From Theristus sp. LFF4_11 (lineage: Eukaryota > Nematoda > Chromadorea > Monhysterida > Xyalidae), in the NCBI GenBank assembly GCA_030248135.1, contig JASANC010004962.1, positions 22,772 to 86,771 of the forward strand: a DNA stretch of 64,000 bases, read 5' to 3'. The notes under the pieces were generated by a model. The model saw only the letters and a program-made list of their open reading frames with translations, was not told the DNA's origin and ran no database searches. Positions 45,620 to 57,117 of this stretch are shown here, piece by piece. Each line of letters begins with the position of its first letter. Position 1 is the stretch's first letter. The translations under genes were made by a program, and so were the position numbers.

Positions 45620-46309
45620 GAACATTTCTCCTATTTTTCGTAGCTCAGACAAAATTTGTAAGAGTGAAAAACTGATACCCAGTCAAAATGCTACCAACTT
45701 TAAAAAATGCACAATTTTGACCCCAAAAAATGCCCGGGCAAAAAAATAAACTAAATTTTCAGAATCTACGGATGAAATTACCCTAGGAAAAAATTTTGTT
45801 CAACTGTGAAAGTGTCCCAGCTAAAAACTGAAAGGGCGAACACTTAAAACCAGGTGAAAACCCTCCCAACAATTAAAAATGCCCAATTTTTTACCCAAAA
45901 ACAGGGTCTGGGTAAAAAATTAACCCAATTTTCAAAATCTCCGGGTGGAATTACCCCAGGGAACATTTTTGTTCGACTGCGAAAGTGTCGCAGGTAAAAA
46001 TTTAAAGGGCGAACACATGTTGATTACATACCAGAAAAAAAAAATACCAAGGAAAATAAGTAACATAAATTTCAGAATAGGTTTTTCGTGTCTACAGCGT
46101 ATGAAAAATAGTCGGATAAAAATTTTTTCGCGGCTCCAAGCACAACTTTGGGTGTTCGTTTCGTGTGCACAGAACCAAGTTTGTGGCTTATACTATGCTC
46201 GCTGGACGCAGCGAGCAAATTTGAAAAAAGCGCGCGAGGGAATATTCAGCCATATAATGCGTGATGCGCTGTCCGCTCGCTGGCGCTCGCTCGCGCATCC
46301 GCATGATTA
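45620..46309 (-). repeat. Outer end of composite repeat, copy 3
   Basis: Inverted counterpart of 10930-11614: two GAAAGTGTCxCAG...TAAAAACTGAAAGGGCG modules, then CAAGCACAACTTTGGGTGTTCG, GGCTTATACTATGCTCGCTG and the GC-rich end GCGCATCCGCATGATTA. It is bordered directly by the MITE at 46310, which marks one edge of the composite. Confidence 0.75.
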
Positions 46310-46582
46310 CAGTCGAACTCAATAAAATGTGGAATCAGCTGATTGGTCGGCCGAAGGGAGGCTGCTCACACTGAGCTGTTGATTTAAAAAAATTCTGAAT
46401 TTTGCAGTCTCTAACATTTTTAGTTTTTTTTTCGCGTGAAAAGGGTGCTGGAAATTCACACTCATTCAAAAGAAACACGTTTCAATAGAATCCAGATCCA
46501 CGAAAAAAGAAGGGTGCGGAGTGTGAGCATCCTCCCCTCGGCTGACCAATTAGCTGATTCCACATATTATTGAGTTCGACTG
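46310..46582. mobile_element. MITE (273 bp), TA target site
   Basis: The left end CAGTCGAACTCAATAAAATG and the right end TATTATTGAGTTCGACTG are inverted repeats. Both arms continue GGAATCAGCT(A/G)ATTGGTC-like. TA flanks on both sides. The family includes the MITEs at 19442 and 10311. Confidence 0.85.
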
Positions 46583-46672
46583 TAGGTTCCTTTCCTGTGT
46601 TATAGAGGAAGAGCACCGGAACTGCAGATGCAGCTGTTTTAATAATGATACATCACGTCTTACTACTGCCTT

Positions 46673-47470
46673 GGGTAGGGTTAAAAAAGTGAAAATTCCA
46701 ATTTCTAATTAATTAAAAAAGTTTTCCCAAAATGCCGGAGGAAAATATGATGGTTGACAAAAATATAGATAGGTGCATTCGAACCGCGCTGACGCGCTGA
46801 GTTCGAATAGTGCACTTTTAAAACTTAATAAGGCTGTTTTAGTCTTTAAAATTGGCAAAAACTTTCATGAACATTATTTTTCATTTCATGAAACTTTCAT
46901 GAAAACTTTTCAAAAAAGTTACATCATGTTTTGCCCAGAGTTTCGTGTGGACTTTGTTTTTGGCAGAATTTTTTTGACAATTTCTACTTTTCAGGTCAAA
47001 GATCGACGAGAAAAGTCCAGATACCGAACCGATAGAAGCTTCTGCAGTTGGATTCATGAGCTCGTTAATAGACTAAAAAGCAGTAAATTACCTTGTTTTT
47101 ACGCTTCAAATGTGAAGAAAACTGCTTGTCAACTCTTGGCTGTTGCCGATTTGTCGTCTCGAAGAAGCACGGCGTTGTCCATCAACAACAACGTAAACCG
47201 GTGCGTTTTCTATCTGAAGTATTCAAGAAAGTAATATGGAACACAGAAAAATTGTTTGGAACGAAAACCACGACCTGGGTTTGGATCCACATGCTGCAAA
47301 AGGTAGGTCCTTTTAGTTCTAAAAGTGCAATATTCGAGCTCAGCGCGTCAGCGTGGTTCGAATGCATCTATTTTTGCCGACCATCAGATTTTACTCCGGC
47401 ATTTTGGAAAATTTTCTTAATTAAAAATTATCAAAAAAATCGGGATTTTCACTTTTTTTGAACCCTACTC
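46673..47470. mobile_element. TIR element with ~150-bp arms (798 bp)
   Basis: The left arm GGGTAGGGTTAAAAAAGTGAAAAT and the right arm TTCACTTTTTTTGAACCCTAC. Within the arms, GTGCATTCGAACCGCGCTGA is matched by TCAGCGTGGTTCGAATGC in inverted orientation. The interior has an open + strand frame (about 46773-47234) without recognisable motifs. The left flank (TTTTAATAATGATACATCAC) recurs near 57998, so it is itself repeated. Confidence 0.7.
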
Positions 47471-47879
47471 TGAAAATTTTATTTTTGGCACAATTTTTTG
47501 AAAGTTCAACAAAAAGTTTCTTTGATATTCATATTACCTTGCAAAACGTCAGCAGTCGATTTTGGACCGTTTTATTGATTTTAGGCATGAAAAATTTTTG
47601 GAATGAATTTTTTCGAAATTCTCAAACTTCAAGTTAAAACACAAACTAACACTTGAACAAACATCTTGACGTAGACTTTCGCGAACCCATGATCTTTTAA
47701 CCGTACCCCTGCATTCATTAAAACAAATATTTTTTTCGATTTCATTTTGTGTTTCTGTTCGATCGATTTCAAAACTGACGTGCAAATAACACCAGTTACA
47801 TGCAAAACACATGAAGGAGGACAAAAGGGATCATATGCTGTAGGATCAGTAATTAAAATCTGTCACATTGCAATGTAAA

Positions 47880-49463
47880 TCTATTACTACTAAATTTACA
47901 ATTTGTCTGTCCGTCACACTTTTGAATTGGCGCCCATTTTTGCTATTTAAGAAAGCTTCATCTCAATCTCAATCTCAATCTTTATTTATTTTTAATATCA
48001 CTTGAAATTGTTTAATCAAAACGCCGCTCTTCATAGCTGAAAGTCATCATGATACTCTATTCAAGTTGATACTCTACGGTCATGCCTACGGTTGGCAAAT
48101 AGCAATTGTTGCTGCTCAAAACTTGACGAGCGACTGCGAAAGATGTGACAAAACAGTCTTTGAAAAAAGTAAGTTATTTTCAATTGGGTCGCAATGGTAT
48201 TTACCATTCATTTTCACTTTGCAAAAGGCTTGGGTTATGTTAGGGTAAACGGGTAAAAAGAAGCAATGGCTGCAAAAAGAAACTTAAAAACGTCACTTTT
48301 TTGTTTCTTCTATTTATTTTCACTTTACAAAAAGGCTTGGCTTATGTTAGGGTAAACGGGTAAACGAAGCATGAGCTTTTTAAAACGGGTAATTAAAAAA
48401 ACCGTTAATTTTTATATTTTTATTCAATTTTACTTCACTTACAAAAAGGCTTGACTTAGGTTACGGTGAACGGGTAAAAATAGCAAAATCATAAACCTCG
48501 CATTTTCGCTTTCTAAAAGAAGCTTGGCTTACGTTAGGGTAAACGGGTTAAAGAAGCATTAGCTTTTTAAAACGGGTAATTGAAAAAACCGTTAATTTTT
48601 ATATTTTTTATTCAATTTTACTTCATTTGCAAAAAGGCTTGACTAGGTTAGGGTGAACGCGTAAAAGAAGCATTATCTTATTAAAACGGGTAATTGAAAA
48701 AACCGTTAATTTTTATATTTTTTTATTCACTTTTACTTCATTTACAAAAAGGCTTGACTTAGGTTACGGTGAACGGGTAAAAATTGCAAAATCATAAACT
48801 TCGCATTTTCACATTACAAAAGATGCTTGGCTTATGTTAGGGTAAACGGGTAAAAAGAAGCAATGACTGCAAAACGAAATTAAAAACGTCACTGTTTTTG
48901 TTTCTTCTATTCATTTTCACTTTACAAAAAAGGCTTGGCTTATGTTAGGCTAACCGGGTAAAAGAAGCATTAGCTTTTTAAAACGGGTAATTGAATAAAA
49001 CGTTAATTTTTATATTTTTTATTTAATCTTACTTAACTTACAAAAAGGCTTGACGGTCAGGGTGAACGGGTAAAAATAGCAAAATCATAAACTTCGCATT
49101 TTCACTTCACAAAAAAGGCTTGGCTAAGGTAAACGGGTAAATGAAGCATTAGCTTTTTTAAACAAGTAATTAAAAAACGTTAATTTTTATGTTTTTTATT
49201 CAATCTTACTTTACATACAAAAAGGCTTGCCTTAGGTTAGGGTGAACGGGTAAAAATAACAAACTCATAAACTTCGCATTTTTTATTCATTTAAATACAA
49301 TAAAAAATATTGTATTGTAGGCGGCTTCACGGCAGCACAAAGTAAATTTTCTTCAGATTGGTTATTCAGTAAACGTTACTGTTTTTTTCTTTTTAATTCA
49401 ATGCCACTTCACCAAAAAGGCTTGGCATTGATTAAGCCACATACGCTCGGGTCAATTGGCTAG
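47880..49463 (+). mobile_element. Helitron-like element A with internal minisatellite
   Basis: The 5' end is TCTATTACTACTAAATTTAC with a CTGTCCGTC tract and GAATTGGCGCCCATTTTTGC. The 3' end is GGGTCAATTGGCTAG before T. No RepHel protein, so non-autonomous. About 48180-49290 is a minisatellite of ~110-130 bp units (AAAAAGGCTTGGCTTATGTT, AGGGTAAACGGGTAAAAGAA, AACGGGTAATTGAAAAAACC). Element B starts at the next base. Confidence 0.7.
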
Positions 49464-50591
49464 TCTATATTATTAAATTTACAAAGTGTCTGTCTGTGCG
49501 TGGCACTTTTTTCCAATTTGAATTGGCGCCCTTTTTTGCTACTTAAGAAAACTCCATCTCAATTTCCTTAACCTATTTTTTATTAATGCCAGTTGAGATT
49601 GTTTTCTCAAAACGTCGCTCTTCATAGTTGGAGTCATCATGATACTCTTTGGTCAAAGAGACAGTTCAGCGCAGCATAGGCAAGTGGAAGCGTGGCTGAT
49701 CAAATCTTGATGATCGACTGGGAAAGATGTAACAAAACCGTTTTTGAAAAAAGTTTGAACTTTTTTTGTTTTTGAAAGTCGGGTTGCAAAACGCACATCG
49801 ACATCGGCATTGCAAGTTGCACTTTGGATTCAAAACAAGTACATAAATTTCATTGAAATTGATACTCCATGTTTCATTTTCAAATTGATACTCCATGGTT
49901 ATGAGCGATAATTTCAACGTAACGCACGATGGGCAACTGGCAATTGTTGCTGCTCAAAACTTGACGAGCGACTGCGAAAGATGTAACAAAACCGTCTTTG
50001 AAAAAAATTAGTTTTTAATTGGGTCGAAATGGTAGTATTTACCATTCATTTTCACTTTGCAAAATGTTTGGGTCATGTTGGGGTAAACGGGTAAAAAGAA
50101 GCAATGACTGCAAAACGAAATTATAAACGTCAGTTTAGAAATTCACTTTAGAAAAAAGTTTGGCTTATGTAAGGGTAACCGGGTAAAAGAAGCATTAGCT
50201 TTTTAAAACGGGTATTTTTTAAATGAAAAAACGTTAATTTTTAAATTTTTTATTCAATCTTACTTAACTTACAAAAAGGCTTGACTTAGGTTAGGGTGAA
50301 CGGGTAAAAATAGCAAAATCATAAACTTCGCATTTTCACTATACAAAAAAGGCTTGGCTTAGGTAAACGGGTAAAAAAGCATTAGCTTTCTAAAACGGGT
50401 AAATGGAAAAAACGTTAGTTTTTATATTTTTTATTCAATTTTACTTCACTTACAAAAAGGCTTGCCTTCGGTTAGGGTAAACGGGTAAAAATAGCAAAAT
50501 CACGTTACTGTTTTTTCTTTCTAAGTCAATGCCACTTCACCAAAAAGGTTTGGCATTGATTAAGCCACATACGCTCGGGTCAATAGGCTAG
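49464..50591 (+). mobile_element. Helitron-like element B, joined head-to-tail to A
   Basis: The 5' end TCTATATTATTAAATTTACA and GAATTGGCGCCCTTTTTTGC match element A, as does the 3' end GGGTCAATAGGCTAG before T. It carries fewer minisatellite units (about 50040-50500). It ends 101 bases from the lectin gene's stop codon. Confidence 0.7.
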
Positions 50592-50691
50592 TTATAGAAT
50601 GATGATCAAATCTAGTGAAAAAGCAGCGCTTTTATACGGTTTCAATTATGTTTAGAGCGTGGGCACAGCGGGTTCACCTTTCGAATTCACT

Positions 50692-53266
50692 TTAATACGA
50701 ATCCGACGAAGCATTATCGTATTCAGTGTACGACTGGTCGTCATCCGAATCGGACGACAAGTTTTCGACTGCGATTACGTCGTGGCGCTTTTCTTCTCCA
50801 AGTTTCGTCGTTTCAAACGACCGTTTGTTGGCGTCGGCGGTCGCTGTCCCACGAGCGTCATCCGTATCGCCACGGCCGTTTGTCGCGTCGTCGCCGCGCT
50901 GCGCTCGCTGCGACTCCGAAGAGGACGGCGTTGTTTCTTCGTCATCCGCCGAATGCTCACGTTGATTACGGCGAGCTTTGGTGTCGGCACGACGACGTCG
51001 CAGCAGGCAATCGGAAATACAGACATGTTATCTGTTATTTCGGCTCTGCGACTCAATGCGCGCATTGAGATGTAAGCAAGCAGTGAGTGATGCAAGCGTA
51101 CCGCGGCAATTCAAAGTGAATGCGCATCAGAACAATCTCACATTTGTTCAGTCTTTTTTCTGTTGAGTGAGGACAAAAAACAGATAAAATCCTCAGAAGA
51201 ACTGCCGAATCAAAGGAAACTTACAAGTGACGCCCAGTGTTATCAGGACTATCACAGCTGCAACTGAGCCAATGATCGCTAACCACGTAGTCGCCGACAT
51301 GTTTTCTCCGTTTTCGGGTTCGTCTGATTCCTGTAAAATACCGTATGTTCTCTTTCTACTACATTGTTGCAATTTTTTTATTTTTCATGATTGTGTGTGT
51401 GCGGCACAAGCGGTTCGTCTTTCGCACACTTTTTTCAAGAGTCAACAAAAGACACGAGATTCAACATGTGTTTACAGTTTTCACCGCATTGATTTGGAAA
51501 CACAACGCACCATTGGCGATCTGTTCGTCTTTGTCGGTGGTTGGTCAACTGGATTGTTGTTGGTGGTGCTGTTTGAAATCTCGGTGTATGACACATTCGT
51601 TGTGTTCGTGATGTCCGACAACACTGCTGTAACTGTGTTTCGTGGATTTTGAGTAGTTTCTTTATTGCCTGGTAAACTTTGACTTGCTTTGACATCACTG
51701 GCTAGTTTTGGAGCTGTTGTATCTGGAAAAACAATTTTGACCCTGTGAATTTTGGGAACATTTTGGGAACAAATGTTACGTACAGTCAAACTGTGAAACA
51801 CCATGCGAGCGATTCGTTTCGCACACTATTTCATTTGTAGTACTATATTTACCGGGTGGACTATGAGTTGTTTTTTCGTCACTGGTTGGACTTGGAGTTG
51901 TTTGATTACCAATTTTGGTTGGACGGTTGGCGGTTCTTGAAGTATCTGTAAACAAACTAAAAAGTCTGTGAGACATATCGTGGACAAACGTGAAATGCAA
52001 TCAACACAAACTGCAAAACGTATTCTAGCATTTTAATCTCACATGCTAATTGACTGGCTGCATATTGGGCTACAGTTGAACTCGTTCAGTGAGCGCAAGC
52101 GCAAGGCGCAGCCAATCAGCTGATTGCCAACGATTGGTCGATGATAAGCATAGCTCACCGTGGTCAACATCAACGAGCACCTCGCAGACGAACCGGCGTC
52201 GCCGAGTGCAGTCGTCAAACCGAACGAGCGCACGTGCTTCGGCCAGCTGCGCTTGATCACGCACCAGCACCGCGCAGTTGTTGCTGCCCGTCTTCTTGTC
52301 GTCGTGACGCGCCCCAATGGCAGATAGACCCTTATTCAGAGGCACTCTGACACGAGGCCAATGTTGCAGGAAATAGTAAACATTCAACTTCGGTCGATAT
52401 CTGACGCCCAACCATCGGCGGTCGTTTCGGTGCTGGAAGGAATTTTGGAATGGCTTGTGGTATGGATCATGACACTTTTTTGGAGCGTGTGTGTGTGTAT
52501 GATCAATGCGGATGGAACAAACTACACTTGTGGCACAATAACACGCGACATTTCGTGAAACGGTTTCGCTACAGAAGGATCAGGATTCGCAATGGGCTAT
52601 ATTCGCCATTTGTAATCATTGAGAGCTGCATAAAACGTTGCACTGAAACCTTCCATGCGTTCTTGAATCTTGAGGTACAGCCGCATCAAAACCGTCATAA
52701 AAAAGTGTTTTTTTTTCACTGAGAACCAACTAAATTCGAGCCGATGTTTAGCAGCACTGCAATTCTGTCTCGGATCTGTACAGACTCTGGCCAGGCGAGT
52801 CTACCGTTCCGACGGTAATTCGCACGGCTGCATTCATGAATACAATCAGGAAAAAACGCTGTCAAGTTGTTTCAAATGAAAATACAATCTCTGTCCTCTA
52901 AAATAAAACGTAATTTACGACCAGAGCTGCTGAAACTGTTTCCAGTCGTTTTCAAGACAAAACGGCAAACGGTTGACATTGAAGAGATAATCTTTTTGAT
53001 GAAATGAACGTAAGAGACACATTGTTACTTGTTGTACTATTGTACTTTTTAGGAACCGCAAGGAAAACGGAAAATGTACAACAGTATATTCTACCTCGCA
53101 TGATATTGCAGACTTGTGGAACAGAGTTTATTTGCATTGTGGAAAGTTTCAAGAATTTGATCGTCAATAAAATAGCAGCGTCCGTTGAGCAACGAGTTGT
53201 CCGCAAACCAATGACCAATCGCTATCCAACCTGGCGATGTTCTAACATCATTACAAATGTTGGTAT
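50692..53266 (-). CDS. Single-pass C-type lectin-like receptor (5' end unresolved)
   Basis: Exons on the - strand: 53266-53095, 52827-52731, 52432-52159, 51945-51853, 51722-51511, 51330-51225, and about 50975-50692. Phases agree for about 412 residues. The C-type lectin-like domain spans the first three exons: NICND, GRCYFIDD, KLCSTS, then RRWLGVRY (the WIGL motif), NNCAVLV and FDDCTRRRRFVCE; six cysteines suit the long form. No EPN or QPD sugar motif is visible, so calcium-dependent sugar binding is doubtful. Next comes a T/S/N/P-rich, probably glycosylated stalk (NSTTNNNPVDQPPTKTN), a transmembrane helix TWLAIIGSVAAVIVLITLGV, and a tail with basic then acidic/serine stretches ending DDDQSYTEYDNASSDSY. 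A signal peptide exon must lie upstream; I could not identify it. The last acceptor (CAAAG at 50976-50980) is chosen by phase and by tail quality; an alternative at 51023 gives a different basic tail. Confidence 0.75.
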
Positions 53267-53927
53267 CTGCAAGCCGAAAATCATCTTGTTTTAGGGTTCT
53301 TTCGTGAAAAAGCAACAATCACACAACGTTACCTGCACTGAGAAATTTTTAAAGCAAGTAAACTTGAACTTGTTGTTTTCTCGCAACCGTTTCACAGAAC
53401 CGTCGCGACGCTGCCAGTGTTTTATGAATAAAATACACAGTACGGCGCAAAACGTTTTGCCGTTCTTTATGTTTTCACAGCGTCAAGCAAGCGTTGATTG
53501 AAGCGTTGCGTGATGATGCTTTCTCAAAGTAAAGTTTTTTTCCGAGAATTTACTTGCACGGGAGCAGCACGTGCACGCACACACCACAAGCAGACATGAG
53601 CCGATGGAAGACATTTCACAGGTGAAATAATGTCGATCGAATTATAAATTGATGATGATTTGTATTTTTTAAGGTAACACTTTTGAATCTGGGCGAAATG
53701 GAAAATCAGTAGGTTTTTTGAAAACTAATAATGGCGGTTGAAGTGTTTTCACGTTGTTTTATACACACGTTTTTATTAACGTTTGTAAATAACAATACCT
53801 GATAAATTTAAATACTCTATAATATAAAAATACAGAATGAGCCAAAAAAAGGTTTCAATTCTAAAATGCTCTCACTGGTTTGTGCTAAGGTGTTTCGAGC
53901 TGAAAATTGGAACAGTATTAGAAAACA
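53267..53927. other. Upstream of the lectin gene
   Basis: About 660 bases. An open - strand stretch with a hydrophobic run (KTFCAVLCILFI) near 53450 ends at a GTAACG donor, but it has no ATG and the wrong phase for the next exon, so I do not call it. The signal peptide exon may be here or further up. Confidence 0.35.
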
Positions 53928-55638
53928 CTAGCAAATTGACCCGTGCCTACGGCACGGTTAGCTGATAACTACAATTATTATTTTTGAGTGGATTTTCGTT
54001 TTTTGACCTATGCCCACGATCCGGACTAAAAATGCATTGCATTTTGATTTTGAGCTGCTTCAACCGACTGTTGTTGATTTACCATAGAAATGAACGTTCA
54101 TTTTTAAAGAACTCGTATCTGTCGATGCTTCTACTTTTTGAAAATCATAGCATTTCAGTTTTTTGAAAACTGTTTTTTGTCAAGTATGTGATTTTGCTAA
54201 TTTTGTTGCTGTCGATTCAATCGTAACATGATTTAGTCAGCGTATCACTTATTACTATGTGGTTTGGTTAATGCTGTTTCAGCTTCATTCAGAGCCACAG
54301 ATACTATTTTTCAACTTGCCAATCATTTTGATGAGAACCGCTGTTTTTTTAATTCAGCGTAAAAATTCTTTGATCTGCAAGCAACAGTAGCAACACAATC
54401 ATAACTGCATTGCCATTCAAAATATAAAAAAAAACAATCTTTTTTAATCAGCAACAAACAACTGCCATTTAAAGTATTAAGATAAACTCTGATTTGTTAC
54501 CTTCTTCAATATCGCTTAATTGTAGTTTCATTCTTTTTTGTATTCCACTGTCATTCCCGTTTAAAGTATCAAAAATGTTCTTTGATCAGCGACAATTAAC
54601 AGCCATTCCCTCAAAATATCAAAAATCAATCTTGTTTTGTTAGCTTTTCCATGTAGTCAAATGTCGTTCAACTACCATTCCTGATCAAAAAAAATTAAAA
54701 AAAAAAACGTCGTTTGATCTGGAACAATCAACCGATACCGGTTTAAAATAATAAAAAAAACTAAAAGCAATCTGTTTTAGTCAGCTGCATTTCGCTTTCA
54801 TTTCTTTTCAGTATAACAAAAACAATCTTGTATTATGATCAGCAACAACTATCATGTTCAAAATCTTTTTGAAATCCCGTTCAAAATCCGCAGCAATCTT
54901 TCAATCTTTTTAGTCAGTTTCATTTCACTGTCATGACCGTTAAAAGTATAATAAAATAATCTTTGATCAGCAACACTCAAATGTTATTCCCGTTCAAAAT
55001 ATTAAAAAATCATTCCCGTTTAAGGTATCAAAAAACAATCTTTTGATGATGAGCGACAGTTAACAGTCATTCCCGCTCAAAGCATCAAAATCAATCTTTG
55101 CTATTCCTGTTCCAAAAAAATTTAAAAAACATGTCGTTTGATCAGCAACAATCAGCTGATACCGGTTTAAAATATTTAAAAAAATTGAAAGCAACCTGGT
55201 TCAGTCAGCTGCATTTCGCTGTCATTTCTGTTCAGTATAATAAAAACAATCTTGTATGATCAGCAACAGCTATCCCGTTCAAAAAGCAATCTTTTAAGCT
55301 TTTTAGTGAGTTGCATTTTACTGTCATGACGGTTAAAAGTATGATAAAACAATTTTTGATCAGCAACACCCAACTGCTTCGTTTAAAATTCCCGTCCAAA
55401 ATATTTAAAAAACCATCTTCTGATCAGAATCATTCAACTGTTACTCTCGTTAAAAAATTGATCGATTTTATGTGGACCGTTCCACTGCTTCGCCGTCGAT
55501 CATGGCCACATCTTTGTTGATGCTGCAATCTATATCTTGTGGAACTACAGTCTATTTTTTGTTCAGAAACAATCAATTACTTCTTGTTAGCTATTTCTAT
55601 TTTTGCGTGCAAAGGCATATTGATTGGGGCCCGTTTAA
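53928..55638 (-). mobile_element. Helitron-like element D (minus strand), 5' end unclear
   Basis: Read on the - strand, the 3' end is CCGTGCCGTAGGCACGG (7-bp stem, 3-nt loop) then GTCAATTTGCTAG at 53928. That is the Helitron hairpin-plus-CTRR signature. The body is AT-rich with a repeated module (GATCAGCAACAATCAGCTGATACC-like, about 54480-55440, units of ~100-150 bp). The 5' boundary near 55638 is a guess. Confidence 0.55.
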
Positions 55639-56856
55639 TCATAATACTAAGATAATAGTGGTGTCTGTGTGTGGCACTTTTTCGCTTTTTGAATTGCCGC
55701 TCATTTTTGCTATTTAAGATAGCTAAATCTCAATTTCTTAACCTATTTTTAATAATGCAAATCATTTTCTCAAAAACGTTACTCTGTACTGCAAATCATT
55801 TTCTCAAAAACGTTACTCTGTACTGCAAAGTCATCATGATGATACTCTTTGGTCATCCGCGACAGCGCCTTAACATACGATCGACAATTAATGGCAATTG
55901 TTGCTGTTCAAACTGACCGAAAGCGAAAGATGAAAGAAAACCAACCATGAAGAATCATTGCAATTGTTTTTGTTATCAGGTTGCAAAACGACATCGAAAT
56001 TGCAAGTGCACATTGCACCTTGCTTTCAAGACAATATTTTTCATTATCATTTGGTTAGACAGTTATTGCATGAGAACGTTTTCAAAAACAGAAAAATGTT
56101 GAAAAGTTATTGCTTAAGACAGAAAAGTTTTATCTAAACAACTCAACTAAAAAAATTAACTGCAAAATGAAATAAACGGGGTTTGTTAATGAAGTGCGTG
56201 ATAAACTAAAAATCTGATTAGAAAGCAAGATGGCTTTCAAAGCAATTATTTGTTTATTTTCACTTTGCGAAAAGGCTTTGCTTATATGTTAGGGTATACG
56301 TTAAGGTATAAAAACAGTTTTTAAATGTTTTTATTTAAACGTCATTTTTTACATTTTTTGTTAACTTTTTTTGTATTGTCACTGTACAAAAAGGATTGGC
56401 TTGGAGCAGGGTGAACGGGTAAAAAACATAACAACAAAATTATAAACTTCGCATTTTAAATTTGTTTTTAATTCGCGGGTTTAATTAGAAATGTGTCATT
56501 TTCAAAACCATAATTTCAAAATTAAAATTACATTACATTCAAAAACGATTTTTATAAAATGTTACTTTTTGTCGTTTCAATTCAACTAACTTTAAAATCG
56601 TTTTACATATTTTTAACGAGAACAGCAATTAACCATTGGTGATTAAAAAAGATTGTTTTTAACTTTAAAAGGGAATGCAGTAAAGATTGGGTTTCGGATC
56701 AGAAGATTGTTTTTGATCATTTGAACGGGAACGACTAAAGCAGCTCAAAATCAAAATGCAATGCATTTTTAGCACGGTTCAAAAAGCCAAAATCCACTCA
56801 AAAATAATAATTGTATTATCAGCTAACCGTGCCGTAGGCACGGGTCAATTGGCTAG
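55639..56856 (+). mobile_element. Helitron-like element C (1218 bp)
   Basis: The 5' end is TCATAATACTAAGATAATAG with GTGTGTGGCACTTTTT and GAATTGCCGCTCATTTTTGC. The 3' end is CCGTGCCGTAGGCACGGGTC then AATTGGCTAG before T, the same hairpin as D. With D it forms a large inverted pair (TTTGAGTGGATTTT at about 53983 and AAAATCCACTCAAAA at about 56790). Confidence 0.75.
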
Positions 56857-57117
56857 TAAGAAAGATAATAGATTGCAAACAACAGCAACAGCCAAATCAA
56901 AGTGGTCGATTGTTTTCATTGCAAAAGAATGATGATGATTAGGACTTTTACAGAACATAGAGAGTAAAAAATTCTCATGAATAATCATTAAAAATGGAGA
57001 GCAGCTAGAGATGATGATATATATATGGCAAATTCAGAATAGCTTGGCGCCAATTCAAATCGACCAAAATTGACACGCTAAGACACACACACGGTCTTCC
57101 TGTTTTAGTATTATAGA
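56857..57117 (-). mobile_element. Helitron-like 5' fragment (minus strand)
   Basis: On the - strand it starts TCTATAATACTAAAACAGGA and continues to GAATTGGCGCCAAGC. Only the 5' ~260 bases remain, between element C and unit 1. Confidence 0.55.

Noticed and set aside
50775..51095. Alternative last exon of the lectin gene with a basic tail
   Set aside because: Phase-compatible, but the frame used in the annotation gives a charged tail with acidic/tyrosine C-terminus and a better composition. Kept only as a possible isoform.
53400..53520. Hydrophobic open stretch proposed as the lectin signal peptide exon
   Set aside because: No ATG in frame and the donor phase does not match the next exon.
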